From Gymnopus androsaceus JB14 (taxonomy: Eukaryota; Basidiomycota; Agaricomycetes; Agaricales; Omphalotaceae), in assembly GCA_009733575.1 (NCBI GenBank), contig ML769756.1:1-61142 (forward strand): 61,142 bases of DNA, given 5' to 3'. Within the stretch, counting starts at the first letter, position 1. Each line of letters starts with the position of its first letter. This document shows, piece by piece, positions 45,799 through 55,939 of this stretch. Made by a program: the position numbers and the translations under genes. The notes beneath the pieces are model-generated. The model was not told the DNA's origin. It worked only from the letters and a program-made list of their open reading frames with translations, and ran no database searches.

Positions 45799-47024
45799 AT
45801 GCCTAAAGCTACTACTCCGAAAACGCGAAGCTCGCAAGCAACCTCCTCTTCCAGTGCAGCCACAAAGACTGCACAGTGTACGGTGAACAATGCCAGAATC
45901 TGCGAACTCTTGTATGAAATCCGTCATGCTGCTGGACTGCCCAAGTCTTTTAGCCAGATTTCATGACCGCGATCTGGTGTAAGTCTTCCGTTGATCCCTT
46001 GAGATATTTCGCTTATTGTTATAATGTAGTTCAAGCTGGCTATACAGGCTCCGTAGATTACAACGCCATCGAAACCAACCTGAATGATTACTACGAACCC
46101 ACTCTACTTCCGACTCACATGAAACTCAAGAGTGCTGCAAACACAGGGGGATGGTTCCAGGATCTATTCGAATATCTCATGGCAAACTACTGCAGCTCAG
46201 GGAGAGTTTTTGTGTTGAAGAAACCCAGTCTGGTGGCAGATGTCGAGATTGCTCCACTGCCGATTCCTGCGCCTGTTCATTTGGGTACCCCAGAGCCAAA
46301 GACTGTCTCTTCGATGACCGCGGATGATGCTCCTGTAGCTCATTTGCATACACCAAAGCCAGAGGTTGTATCTACGAAGGTGGCAGATGACAATTTGCAC
46401 ACACCACTTGCCGCCACTGAGCAGAAAACCCCCGAGGCTCCCACTCTCCCTATTCCATCGCCAAACGCACCCAACGCAGCTCATCCAATGACCCCTTTAA
46501 CGGATACGGCGATGGCCTCACCTTCAGCTACTGCCGTTGATCTCTCACTGGATGAGAGTAATGGAGCTCCCGAAAATATACACAACGATGAAGATGACGA
46601 TGAAGATTGGATGGACGCGCCTGAGGAAACTGACCCGCCTGTTGCTGAAACGACGGTCACACCCGCGGACGCTGATGCCAATGTCAGCATGAACCACACA
46701 GATGCCGGCACCTCCAGTGGTCCAGATCCCGAGGGCGCTGTTGGCACAGACATTACAAAGACGAATGAGAAGAAGGGTGCGAAGAAAATGCGGGGGCGCA
46801 AGGCAGGAAAGCAGAAACAGCAACCACTTGTGAACGAGAATGTCTCTTCGCCTGTGACAACGGGGGGTAATGACGAGCCAAAAAACCTTGAAGATGGTGT
46901 TCAGGCTGAACAAGTGGACGTCACACACATGCCCCTTCATCGCAGCAAGCGAAAAATCGCGGAGACCAAAGCAGACAGTGATGGAACGGATGGTACGCAG
47001 AGAAAGCATCGCAAAAAGCAGTGA
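45799..47024 (+). CDS. Unrecognised nuclear-type cargo protein of the KDZ element
   Basis: Exon 1 (45799 to about 45970; MPKATTPKTRSSQATSSSS, then ICELLYEIRHAAGLPKSF) joins over a roughly 55-nt GT-AG intron ending at about 46029 to VQAGYTGSVDYNAIETNLND, a compact domain of about 70 residues with GGWFQDLFEYLMANYC. The rest (about 260 residues) is disordered: Pro/Thr-rich, then strongly acidic (HNDEDDDEDWMDAPEETDPP), then basic runs that look like nuclear localisation signals (KKGAKKMRGRKAGK, HRSKRKIAE, QRKHRKKQ) at the very end. An in-frame TGA near 45962 in exon 1 (after KSFSQIS) is avoided only if the splice or frame differs by one base, so the N-terminus is uncertain. The last 353 codons are open. 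No family was recognised. Confidence 0.55.
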
Positions 47025-47029
47025 TGCTT

Positions 47030-47456
47030 AAGTACTTTTCTTTGTTTCTTGAGTACTTTCTCAAGTACTTTGTACAATGTTCTCAGTATCTTGCAATGTT
47101 TTCTTTATGATTTTTTCTTCATACTTTCTTTACTATGCTTGGGTACTTTCTCTACTTACATACTTTCATAAGTACTTTCTGAGCAGTTTACTCAAGTATA
47201 GGACTTATGACTTCTTCGTCATACTTTCTTTACTATTTCTTGGGTACTTTCTACTTAGATACCTTCTCAAGTACTTTCTGAATAATAAAAGACTTAAGTA
47301 TATCAAAGAATCTTAAGTAAACGATCTGAGTAATGATCACTTAAGTAAACTTTCAGAGTAAAGTAAAGTCATATGCTCAAAGGTGAAGAAGTTTGCTTGA
47401 GGACGTACTTGAGAAGTTCTCAAGTAAAAACGACTTTCTTAAGAAAACGTGCCCTA
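47030..47456. repeat. Right subterminal and terminal repeats of the KDZ element
   Basis: The word AAGTACTTT / TTAAGTA recurs about fifteen times (for example TCAAGTACTTTCTGA and TGGGTACTTTCT), ending in the right TIR (GACTTTCTTAAGAAAACGTG, then CCCT). The array starts immediately after the stop of the 45.8-47.0 kb gene. Confidence 0.65.
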
Positions 47457-47638
47457 GATTTATGCAAATCATCATGAAGACCCACAGTATATATGGGATA
47501 AATGGGTCTACCAGCCTGGAGGTAAATGATTTATTAAAGCCTCAAGTCCAAATACCACCATTGCTGTCAATTACCATTGGGTTTCAGTGTTGGATTAGCT
47601 CAGTGCAATGGCACTTTGGATCTCCACCAATCCAGGGC

Positions 47639-47786
47639 CATCAGCAAAACCTGTATGAAAACTATAGCACCTATAGTAATCCATAGCAACTCATAGCAAC
47701 TCATAGCAATCTTTAGAACTCTGTAGTTCTGTAGAGTGCTCTACAGAGGGGGACTTTGCTATGGGATCATCCAGGTTTTGCTGATA
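47639..47786. mobile_element. Short CATCAG-type MITE, about 148 bp
   Basis: The left end is CATCAGCAAAACCTGTATGA; the right end is the reverse complement of TATCAGCAAAACCTGGATGA. The centre contains ATAGCAACTC tandem words and a GTAGAGTGCTCTAC palindrome. Same terminal type as the element at 58647. Confidence 0.7.
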
Positions 47787-48205
47787 CACTGTGAGATGGT
47801 ATGTTCTTTCAACTGTTTCACTTGAAGGTTGTGTTAACTGATGCTTGAATCCTACAAAGCCAAGTAACAGTGTCACGAGACGAGTTCAAGTAAGCAGGTT
47901 AAGCCGACGCTCCTCCAGGAGCATTTCAGTGGGTAGATAGTTTCTTCACCTGGCACCGGATGATGAAGTGTACGTCCTTAAATTTACATATAAATTAACA
48001 GGCAAATGAATGCAAGATGAATTCTGAAGCCCAAGGTAAGACAGAAAGACAGCATTGATTGGAGTGGCGGGACTCCAGACAAGAGACCACTTAAAGCATC
48101 TGGACGCGAAGGAGCTGTTTGCTATAGCTCCGATTTAGTTCCGCAACGTGACACTTGCACAAAACTCTCACCGTTGTGAGAGTTTGGTTGGAAGAGCTTT
48201 GCCAC
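47787..48205. other. Intergenic segment between KDZ flank and MULE
   Basis: No gene. It includes the inverted word CTCTCACCGTTGTGAGAG (about 48166-48183) and the left copy of the MULE target duplication. Before the MULE insertion this segment would have been directly upstream of the quinone oxidoreductase gene at 52.9 kb. Confidence 0.5.
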
Positions 48206-48559
48206 ACTTTCTCAGTTTCCGCCATAAACCCTATTCCGGAAAAGGCAATAGTCTGGCAGAACATTCTTATCTGTTCTGACATGTGCCTGCCACTTGCCTA
48301 TCTAAGCGCTCAGTTGGACTTGGACATTTACAACTCGAATAAAATGTACATTTAATACTACTTATTGTAAACTACTGTAAATGCGCGTACCTAAATGAAT
48401 GACTGAACAACAAAGCAAACAAACCATATTACAAAACGAATAAAGTGAGAATACGTAGCGACGAAGGGAAGATTACAATACGAAGTCGCAAGATTGTACA
48501 TAGGATATCCAGTCCATAGTGAGGAATGCTCCAGCTGCTTTATCTTCCTCCGGCATGGC

Positions 48560-49536
48560 TCACCAGATTTTGTAGTGAAGATAGAAGTTGTCTGGGTTCC
48601 AGGTGTGCCCAAACTCCATCTCGAAGCGTCGTTGCGGTGAAAGTGATGAGGATGCATCATCGAAGATGCAATTGAATCCTTCCGATAGCCAAGCAACAGT
48701 CAGACCTGCAGGCCATGACAATACTGGAAGGGCTGGTGTAGAGGATGAGGATGGCGGAGAAGAGAATCGAGAGTCTGGGGACACGGGAAATATTGAAGTG
48801 GAGGATGATGATGACTGAGAAGAAGATGGCGTTACTCGAGCTTGCTTCTTTACTGGCATTCCTGTTACATCGCGACGCCATGGCAGATCCCAGTTGGGTT
48901 CATCTGCTTCGAGCTCCTCCAGAGTACAATCAATGAGAGCTAGCTCTGGCGGAATTTGAGCCTGAGGGGTTATGTGAATCATGTCATTGTCAGTGATAAC
49001 ATTGAGATGTCCCATGCGTGAGCTAGGTGGGTGACGCTCTGGAATACATATGTGTTGGGTGTGTTCGCGGGATGGAAGGGACATCTGAAAGGAAAACTGT
49101 GGTAGAGAAGGTACAGGGGATTGCGAATGGCCAGAAGCTGCACATCCACCTAGAAGTAGACAGCAAACCTTGCAACAGGGACCGTTACAACATGAGCTAT
49201 TGACTCTGCACTGAGAGCAGCCTGGGCAGTTAGAAGAGGAAGCTCTGCTGGCACGACGGGAGCAACTGGGTTGTTTTCTGAACGCTGGTGGAACCCAACC
49301 GTTTGTGATAGCACGCCAAGCATCCTCCTTGGGAAATGCATGGAAGAAATGACAGCCGAAGTCGTTAAAACACTATAGGATGAGGATGAAGATGAGCATT
49401 AAAGTCAAAAAAGTGTGAAAAAAGGACTTACTCTGATATAATAGTGTCCTGAATACTGACCTCCTTCACTATACTTCAATATCAGTGCTTTTCTGCACCT
49501 AGGGCATTCATTTGGGCTGATAATTGTAAATGCCAT
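48560..49536 (-). CDS. Second MULE-encoded protein: GRF-like zinc finger, Cys-rich, 305 aa
   Basis: Two exons, 49536-49432 and 49372-48560, joined over a 59-nt GTAAGT...TATAG intron in phase 0. The start ATG gives MAFTIISPNE. Residues 11-48 form C-PR-C ... GHYYIRCFNDFGCHFFHAF, i.e. CX2C-X21-C-X5-C with the aromatic FF after the last Cys; this is the layout of GRF-type zinc fingers, which bind single-stranded or structured DNA. Residues 73-107 are a second, dense Cys cluster (CPGCSQCRVNSSCCNGPCC). The middle and C-terminal parts (about 120-305) are acidic and Ser/Pro-rich, ending YLHYKIW. It lies downstream of the transposase, same strand, 440 bp away and within the same TIRs. The GRF resemblance is my pattern reading. 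Function is unknown; second MULE genes elsewhere (maize mudrB, Arabidopsis VANC) act in insertion or anti-silencing, but no homology is claimed. Confidence 0.7.
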
Positions 49537-49977
49537 TAGCGAGAATTCGGAGCAGAGGCAAGAACAGTCTGTAAGGACAGAAGAGAGGGTTCGCGAGAGT
49601 GTGTGTGGTGAGAGAGGCGTTCAGAGGTGAGAATGGTTTGCGAGGACAGAAGGGAGGGTTTGCGTGAGAGAGAGAGTGTGAAGGGAGGGTTCGCGTGCGA
49701 GAGAGAGTGTGATGAGAGCGGTGTTCGCAGGTTTCGCAAGAGACAGTGATGGTTTAAAAGAAAGAGATGATTCATCAAAACTGAGCCTTAAATACGCAAA
49801 CTAAGGTCACATGCATGCTATTTCGATGCGTCGCGCAACACACAAACTAACTACAGTACAAAAAAACTATATCTAAATTAATTAACGAGACATGTAAGCG
49901 TAATGAGATGCAGGATGAGGTGCAAAGCTATATGAATGAGGATGAGGGTACGGCATTGGGACTGGATATGAAGGAGG

Positions 49978-52490
49978 CTACTGTATTGGTACTGGTGTAG
50001 GTAAAGATAAGCTCGTAGTAGGTGTAGATGAGCTTGCAATCTTCCGCTGTTTGGCATCTGACTTGGCTTGGCTACCACTCAAAGCCCCGGCACCATAATG
50101 AGGATCACCAACATGCCTTCTGGTGGTCTTTTTCTTCGGAAGCATCACAGCGGCAGTCTGTGTCCAGGTGCGTTGATTGGGAGGGAGTGAAAGAGGAGCA
50201 GGCAGGAGCAATTTAGTAGTGCCAATATTTAGTTTGGCCATTTTCTCGTTAATCACTGCATCCAGCTGATCAACATTGAGATGCGTAGGGAATCGTGCAG
50301 TCTGTCGGAAATGTGCTGCTAATGTTTCGAGCTTTTCCGCTATTCGTGTATAAACACGTTGCGATGGAGAATCTGGAAGAACTGGAACTGGAGATGGTGG
50401 TGATGGTGGCGGCAATGATGGAGTTGAAAGTGGTGGTGATGACATTGGAGGAGATGATGTGATAGATGCTGAAGGTGAAGGTGGAAGTGAAGATGGAGTT
50501 GGTGATATAGAAGGTGCTCGACGAGGCATGGATAGTGCAGGCAAAGGTGGAGTGGCAATAGTACTTGTGTCTCCAATTGAGTCTGCATCACCAGCCCTCG
50601 GGAAAAGGTGTTGAATTGCACAGACATGTTTGCAGAAATTGATGAGTGGGAAGTCTGGACAGTTGCATGTATATGCAATCATATCAACGGTATACGCAAC
50701 ACCAGGCTGCAAGCAAGAGATAATGGAGAATGTATGGTGATTGTTTCCTGCCTATATCATTGAAATCAGCAATTAGATTGATGTCTAATAATCATTCCAT
50801 ACCTCGATGTCATTCAACGTGATGCTTTGCAAGCGTAAAATCACATCCTTGCGCTTCCGAACCTCAATGCTGAGTCCCTCGAATCCAAAGTCCTGCTGTT
50901 TGTGCTTGGTGATATAATATGGGAGAAGCTCTTTGATGAGAACATAGATCAAGTGGTCGATACGGCAATTTCGCTTTCCGCAGAGAAATTTAGTCTTCAG
51001 GACATGGTGATACGCCTCGGTGATCATGTTCATATTTATATCCTGGAATATGGAACGTTTGGTGCGGTACGCAGCAGACCACATTGGAAGAAATGAATTG
51101 GTCAACCAATAGGTTTCAAGGTACTCACGAAAGCTCTGAGGAGCAAGTACAAAGATCTCAGTCTTCATGGAATTGAACACATTGGTATCAGTAACCCTGA
51201 TCCATGCCTTGAGTTTCTCCCAGAGTTCAGGATAAGCAGTCGTGCTGAAGTGCTGTTGCCATGCATGCAGCACATGCCACCAGCATAAGAGCAGAAAAAC
51301 GAGTGGGTAGACAATGCAAAGTGCATTGATCATCGACTGGTCATGATCAAGCATGAAGTAATCGGGATGAACATCAGGATGGCAGGCGTGTAAGGTTTTC
51401 AGGTAGAACGTGAGGGTCTCCGTCTCATTGTTAGATGCAAAAAGGAAGGCAGCTGGTTCACCATGGCCAAAGTTATTGCGGACCATGGCCGTCATTAGAG
51501 TTACGTTGGAATACATTGTGACATTGTGCGTTCCGTCCAAGCAGATGACATGTTTCCCATATTTGTGCATTAGAGCTTGTTGAGAGCGAGTGTGTATGAT
51601 AAGAATGAAAGCGTTATCTGCGACGCCAGAGCCGGGCAGAGGGGGATCCGAGCAAGATTTGTAGATGACAAGATGGCCTTGAGAGCGAAGTTTAGTGACC
51701 CATTTTTGGATGGAATGTGCATCATCAGAGTCAAGACGAATTGTTTCTGCACGAATACCCTTCTGGATGCGCAGGATATTGGCTAAAGTAATGAATTCAT
51801 TCCTGTTGCGAAGATGAGAGTCTGATTCGAAGTAAAGTTCGTCTTCGTTTCCCATAGCATCCTGATGGATGCGGCTGAGCTAGCTCAAAATTAGACTACT
51901 GATTACACGAATCAACAATAGCGATGTACAATATATTTTGGTTCCACACAGTCTCGAAGTCTTCCAGCTATCCATTCTCTTGTAGCCTTGGAGATACAGG
52001 TGTAAGGGAGATTGGCATTACCAATGGGATGATTGTGAGCATTGGTGTAATTGGCGAGAACGACAGAAGTGTTGTGATAGGTCTTGACTTTCAGGAAGCA
52101 CTGGCAATTTGATTGTTTCGAGGCTATCTTCCGTATCCAGTGCGGGTTCTTCAGCGTATAAGGTTTTACACCACCAGTCCCATGTCGAGAGCAGACGTAG
52201 AGGAAGCGGCTGGCATATTTATCCTTCCCAGTCTTCTCTTCAACTCGCCAAAGCTCAATCGCCTTTGAAACCTCCTCATGTTCTAACCACTTTGAGAAAT
52301 CCTCCCAAGTATTCCATCTCATGTTGTATTTTGGTTGGCGCGAATTATACTCAAAGCTGCCATAAGATACGGATGGTGGCGCAGGAGCTACGTGGAAAGA
52401 GTTGAAGGAAGAGTCGGGACAAATGTTGGACGGATTTTCAGGGATCGCAGGACTGGTTACAGAAGGATCAAGTCGGAATTTGAACTGCAT
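49978..52490 (-). CDS. MULE transpos­ase with FAR1/WRKY-GCM1-like and SWIM zinc fingers, 803 aa
   Basis: Three exons (52490-51930, 51879-50803, 50751-49978) with consensus borders, all phase 0; 2412 nt in total and no stops. Residues about 65-165 are a FAR1/WRKY-GCM1-like DNA-binding region (FLYVCSRHGTGG, KQSNCQCFLKV, NAHNHPIG). The DDE/RNase-H core follows: ICLDGTH (Asp about 302), FMLDHDQSMINAL (Asp about 365), the insertion motif CWWHVLHAW (C-x2-H about 386-389) and INMNMITEAYHHVLK (Glu about 475). The SWIM finger is CNCPDFPLINFCKH (C-x-C ... C-x-H) near residue 575-590. The C-terminal 200 residues are Ser/Pro-rich. I chose the ATG at 52490 because the in-frame ATG upstream adds a hydrophobic stretch atypical of the family. 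It cuts and pastes the element by binding the TIRs. Apparently intact. Confidence 0.92.
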
Positions 52491-52802
52491 TATTATAGGG
52501 TGAGATAAGGTAGCGCGAGACAAGGTAGCACGAATAAGGTAGAGTTGGGATAACAGGCAGGTGACGGCGATGAAGAAATGGCAGGCAAATGCCATGCAAA
52601 GATACCACGCGAGCTCAAAGATAAGAATGTTCTGCCAGAATATTTCCTTTCCGGGAATAGGGTTTATGGCGGTATCTCAAAAGTGCTTTGCCACTGTGGT
52701 TCTAACACGATCGCTACCAAGTGACAAAGCAGTATTACCGGTGAATTTCTCGGTGAATTTCTCAGTGAATAGTGAGTCAGCGACATTACTACACTGGTGG
52801 AC

Positions 52803-52810
52803 TATTTAAG
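52803..52810 (+). promoter_or_regulatory. TATA-like box of the quinone oxidoreductase gene
   Basis: TATTTAAG lies 82 bp upstream of the ATG at 52892, a sensible distance for a short leader. It would place the transcription start near 52835, making the upstream in-frame ATG (52832) less likely as the translation start. The MULE right end is only about 118 bp upstream. Confidence 0.4.
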
Positions 52811-52891
52811 GCACGACTGAATTCAAGATCTATGACGTTCGTTGCCTCCAAGACCTTCCTTTCTCTTAACTCTTTTCGAGGGCCAAAAAAA

Positions 52892-54005
52892 ATGACAACC
52901 TCACTCCCCAAAATGATGAAAGCCGCCGTCATGTACGAGCCTGGAGGCCCGGAGGTCTTGAAATATGAGGATAGACCGTTGCCAAAGGTGGAAGAAGGGC
53001 AAGTGTTGATCAAGGTGAAGGCAGCCGGGTTGAACCGTTCTGTGAGTTCGAACTTCATGTCGACTGGCTGTAAATCCAATCTGAAACGCTGGTGGCCAGG
53101 AAATGTACACTCGCCAAGGCCTCTCCCCTGGAATCTCCTTTCCCCGCATCCTTGGTATCGAGCTCGTTGGGCTCACCGCTTCCCCTCACCCAACCTTACC
53201 TCTCGGCTCCCCAGTCGCCACTTGCATGGGCGGCCTTGGACGTGCCTTCGATGGAGGTTATGCCGAATATTGCTCTGTTCCAGCTTACCAACTTCTCTCA
53301 CTTCCTTCCTCAGCTGGCTCCGAAATATTGCCATGGGAGGTGGTCGGTGCCTTACCGGAAATGTTACAAACTGCGTGGGGGAGTCTCTTCACCGCTTTAA
53401 GGATCCAAAACGGAGAGAGGTTGCTGATCCGTGGAGGTACCACAAGTGTTGGATTAGCTGCTCTAGGAATCGCTAAAGCTCATGGACTGGTCGTGTGTTC
53501 CACTACTCGACAACCTTCTAGGCAATCTTCACTAAAAGATGCTGGAGCGGATGAAGTTATCATTGACACTGGCTCGGTCTCCTCTGACCTGGCCGAAACT
53601 CGAAAATTCAATAAAGTCCTCGAACTTGTAGGTACTACGACTGTTGCTGATTCACTGAAATGCACAGTTAGAGGTGGCATAGTTTGCATGAGTGGGATTG
53701 TCGGGAATGAATGGATTCTGAAAGAAGTAAATCCCATGGAGTTGATTCCGGAGAATGGTGTGTGTTTGACGAGATATGGGGGAGGTCCTCAGGATTTTCT
53801 CGAGTGAGTAAACATCACTTACACGCGTTGTGCATAATCTTACATCGCGGTCAGGATGCCATTCAAACAACTCCTTCAACAAGTTGCAGATGGCATTCTC
53901 AAAGTTCACATTGGCAGAGTCTTCAGCTTGAAAGATGTTGTGGAAGCTCATAGGTGTATGGAGGAGAATAGCGCAAACGGGAAGATTGTTCTGTTGATGG
54001 AATGA
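52892..54005 (+). CDS. Zinc-independent quinone oxidoreductase-type MDR protein
   Basis: NADPH-dependent medium-chain reductase of the quinone oxidoreductase/enoyl reductase type. Exons 52892-53041, 53100-53803 and 53855-54005, introns 58 and 51 nt. It opens [36 protein letters not shown], then [45 protein letters not shown], the nucleotide-binding stretch [28 protein letters not shown], and ends [20 protein letters not shown]. No structural-zinc Cys cluster, as expected. About 334 residues, full length and intact. An in-frame ATG at 52832 would add 20 residues (MTFVASKTFLSLNSFRG), possibly a targeting peptide, but it lies close to the TATA-like box. The MULE has inserted just upstream, which could alter expression. 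Confidence 0.92.
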
Positions 54006-54469
54006 CCTTCAGTTGATGTTGGTCATTTGGAATTTGATAGCACATCGGACAAATGTAAGTTCTGGGTAGCAGCTTATCAACACGCATAGTAGATTGACAA
54101 ATAATGTACTAATTGGTACTATCTGTTTTGAACCCTTTTGAGGCGACAATAAGAAAATCCAATCCAAAAGCTAATCTGGTAATCAAGATCGACCGAAACT
54201 GATCTCGAATGAGTCCAATGAAGAAAGGCACTGCCGCTCGAGAGAGGTCGTTTGGGGTGGAAAACTCGGGATTCCGAAGGGGGCTGATGGAGAGACGGAA
54301 TCGATGTGGAGTGGCTAGCAGTCTGATCCTATGACGACGAGCAAGAGTCCGACAAGCACAAGATATCATCAATGGTGTGATAACGATGTACAGACCCGTC
54401 CTTTTCTTCATGACTCGCTTTCATCTGATTGGGTGGCACATCCGTCTGTCCGCGGCGGAGACAAACAGA
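54006..54469. other. Downstream region; one doubtful minus-strand frame
   Basis: A 100-codon minus-strand frame (54109-54411; DLSRAAVPFFIGLIRDQFRS) is Arg- and Phe-rich with some hydrophobic character. It overlaps what should be the 3' UTR of the reductase and was not recognised. No other structure. Confidence 0.3.
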
Positions 54470-55150
54470 GCGAGTGCGGATTGTGAGTTAGACAAGCATG
54501 GGGGGCATGCAAGCGGGGTCAAGAGGGATACAGATGTGGGCGAGATGGGATATGGGGGATACATCTGCTACGTCTACATCCCACCTCTAGGTCTTATCTC
54601 TCGTCTGCGACATTGACGCGACGTACAATACACCTATCCCGCAGCTTAAACCGAAATGAAACCAACACCGAAAAAAAACAAGCCAAATTACGTTCCACCC
54701 CTCGTCCTTTACCCTTCATCAGCTTATCCTCATATAGGCGTATGTAGAAGTGTAAGCGTAACACTCATTTATGTCCTTGTACCGTCAACACGAACAGAGG
54801 AGGCGGTGGAGGGAGGTCATTTCGTCGATGCAGATGCAACCTTGCAGGAGCCGATGTCGGTCCAAATAGAAAGCCGGATCCAAATGCAAGGAAGAGACGG
54901 CGGAGTGTCCTTGTAACATATCCCCAATCACAGCTCTGTACCTCCGACATCGAATACTCCAAAACAATTATTTGTCCTCCATATGAAATCCACTAGGACT
55001 TGCTTATATAGCGCAGGGTTAAAAACTATAGGAAAAAAGGGAAGTAATTCCGATGAGTTAATCCCGCAGTCTACCCGACTCTTCAACCTGCGGGCCTCTA
55101 ATCCTCCAGTCGCCTAACCTCCGTCCCGAGTTTCAACTGGGTGAACAGTA
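54470..55150 (+). repeat. Dispersed repeat B, copy 3
   Basis: Same order of words as the 24.9- and 26.6-kb copies: GTTAGACAAGCATG, AAGAGGGATACAGATGTGGG, ACATCTGCTACG, AATAGAAAGCCGG, AATCACAGCTCTGTACCTCC, GATGAGTTAATC, TTTCAACTGGGTGAACAGT. About 250 bp of unrelated sequence (about 54590-54840) interrupts it. Non-coding. Confidence 0.65.
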
Positions 55151-55239
55151 AGAACAAGGATCTGAACACAAACTAGCGGGATTATGACTGCAGTGGAGTC
55201 GAAGGTGGGAGGCGAGTGGGAGTGGGAGTGAGCGTAGGC

Positions 55240-55930
55240 TCTGAGAGGACTAGAAATCTGGAACACGGAGAAAATGCAGAGGAGGAGGAATGGCCAATCG
55301 CAAGCCCAAGGAAAACCCAATCACAAAGTAGAAGGCAGAGCCAGAGCTCAATCCCAACCACAAATGAGTATCAGCTCAGATAGTAACTGCATTCTGGCAA
55401 AGACGATGCCTGGGTCAGTTGGTTGGTCCAAGTTTCGAGGCTAATTTAAACGTCTCCATCATGTGGCTAACTGAGCATCCCATCCTATAAGAATAACTGA
55501 TAGTGTAAGTCTCTATGATTCTTCTTCGACGAAAGCCAAAAAAAGCATATTTACAACCTAGCAAGTAGAAGCTCAGCCTCCGCAGCATTCATCTTTTATA
55601 GTTGTCCTTGCGACGATGATGAACAAACAGACGACTGAGGACTCACGAGTCGAATGTGGTATGGTGTCACCATATGCCGCCGTATTCCAAGCTTGAAAGC
55701 TGCATGGAATACGAAGGTACGCCAGCCCGGTTAACCAATAATGTGGAGCACGACGGACATATAGTTAGTGCAACGTAGGAAGGAATGAGCTTGTCGGTGG
55801 CGACGTGTCTGCTGCAAGTGAACGGATCAGCGTTTTGGAGATCATCCTAGAATGGCGTATTTTGTTGAGGACAACTGTGCAACGTCCAACGAAGGACTGG
55901 GATGGGGGAAAATAAAGCAAGGGTTTGTTT
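55240..55930 (+). repeat. Dispersed repeat A, copy 2 (tandem with copy 3)
   Basis: Begins with AGGACTAGAAATCTGGAACA and CAATCGCAAGCCCAAGG, continues with TTGGTCCAAGTTTCGAGG, CATCCTATAAGAATAACTGA, TTCTTCTTCGACGAAAGCC, GCAACGTAGGAAGGA and TGTGCAACGTCCAACGAAGG. The following 700 bp repeats the same order. Confidence 0.65.
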
Positions 55931-55939
55931 TAAGAATTG

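Larger units (their letters stand above)
36575..47463. mobile_element. KDZ-class transposon, about 10.9 kb, with 8-bp target duplication
   Basis: The left terminus AGGGCAGGTTTTCTCAAGAA (36583) is mirrored at the right by the reverse complement of AGGGCACGTTTTCTTAAGAA (ending 47456), both followed inward by AGTCGTTTT and clusters of CTTAAGTA/AAGTACTT words. The octamer TGCAAATC occurs at 36567-36574 and again at 47464-47471, a probable 8-bp target duplication. Inside are a CxC2-type KDZ transposase (-), a KOW/Spt5-like gene (-) and an unrecognised nuclear-type gene (+). Two palindromic MITEs have landed in the transposase, and frameshifts affect both minus-strand genes, so the element is no longer autonomous. 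KDZ (Kyakuja-Dileera-Zisupton) elements are known from basidiomycetes; an 8-bp duplication fits Zisupton from memory. Confidence 0.75.
48206..52684 (-). mobile_element. Complete two-gene MULE transposon, 4479 bp, 10-bp target duplication
   Basis: The left TIR starts ACTTTCTCAGTTTCCGCCAT and the right TIR is the reverse complement of ACTTTTGAGATACCGCCATA. Both continue with AAACCCTATTCC, a GGAAA word and CTGGCAGAACATTCTTATCT; total arm length is about 72 bp with roughly 80% pairing. GCTTTGCCAC flanks both ends exactly (48196-48205 and 52685-52694), a 10-bp target duplication within the 8-11 bp range of Mutator-like elements. It encodes an apparently intact transposase (49978-52490) and a second intact gene (48560-49536), both on the minus strand. 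All exons are open and in phase, so the element may still be functional. Confidence 0.88.

Noticed and set aside
46197..47009. Antisense frames of 95-154 codons opposite the KDZ cargo gene
   Set aside because: They mirror the low-complexity acidic and Pro-rich codons of the sense gene and have no independent motif.
36575..47463. A TET/JBP dioxygenase gene in the KDZ element, as reported for some basidiomycete KDZ loci
   Set aside because: No HxD...H 2OG-oxygenase signature was found in the three genes of this element; the only 2OG oxygenase in the window is the IPNS-like one at 18-19 kb.
50340..50678. 112-codon His-rich frame inside the MULE transposase
   Set aside because: It is a shifted frame of the Ser/Pro-rich tail; the His run comes from repeated TCA/CAT codons read out of phase.
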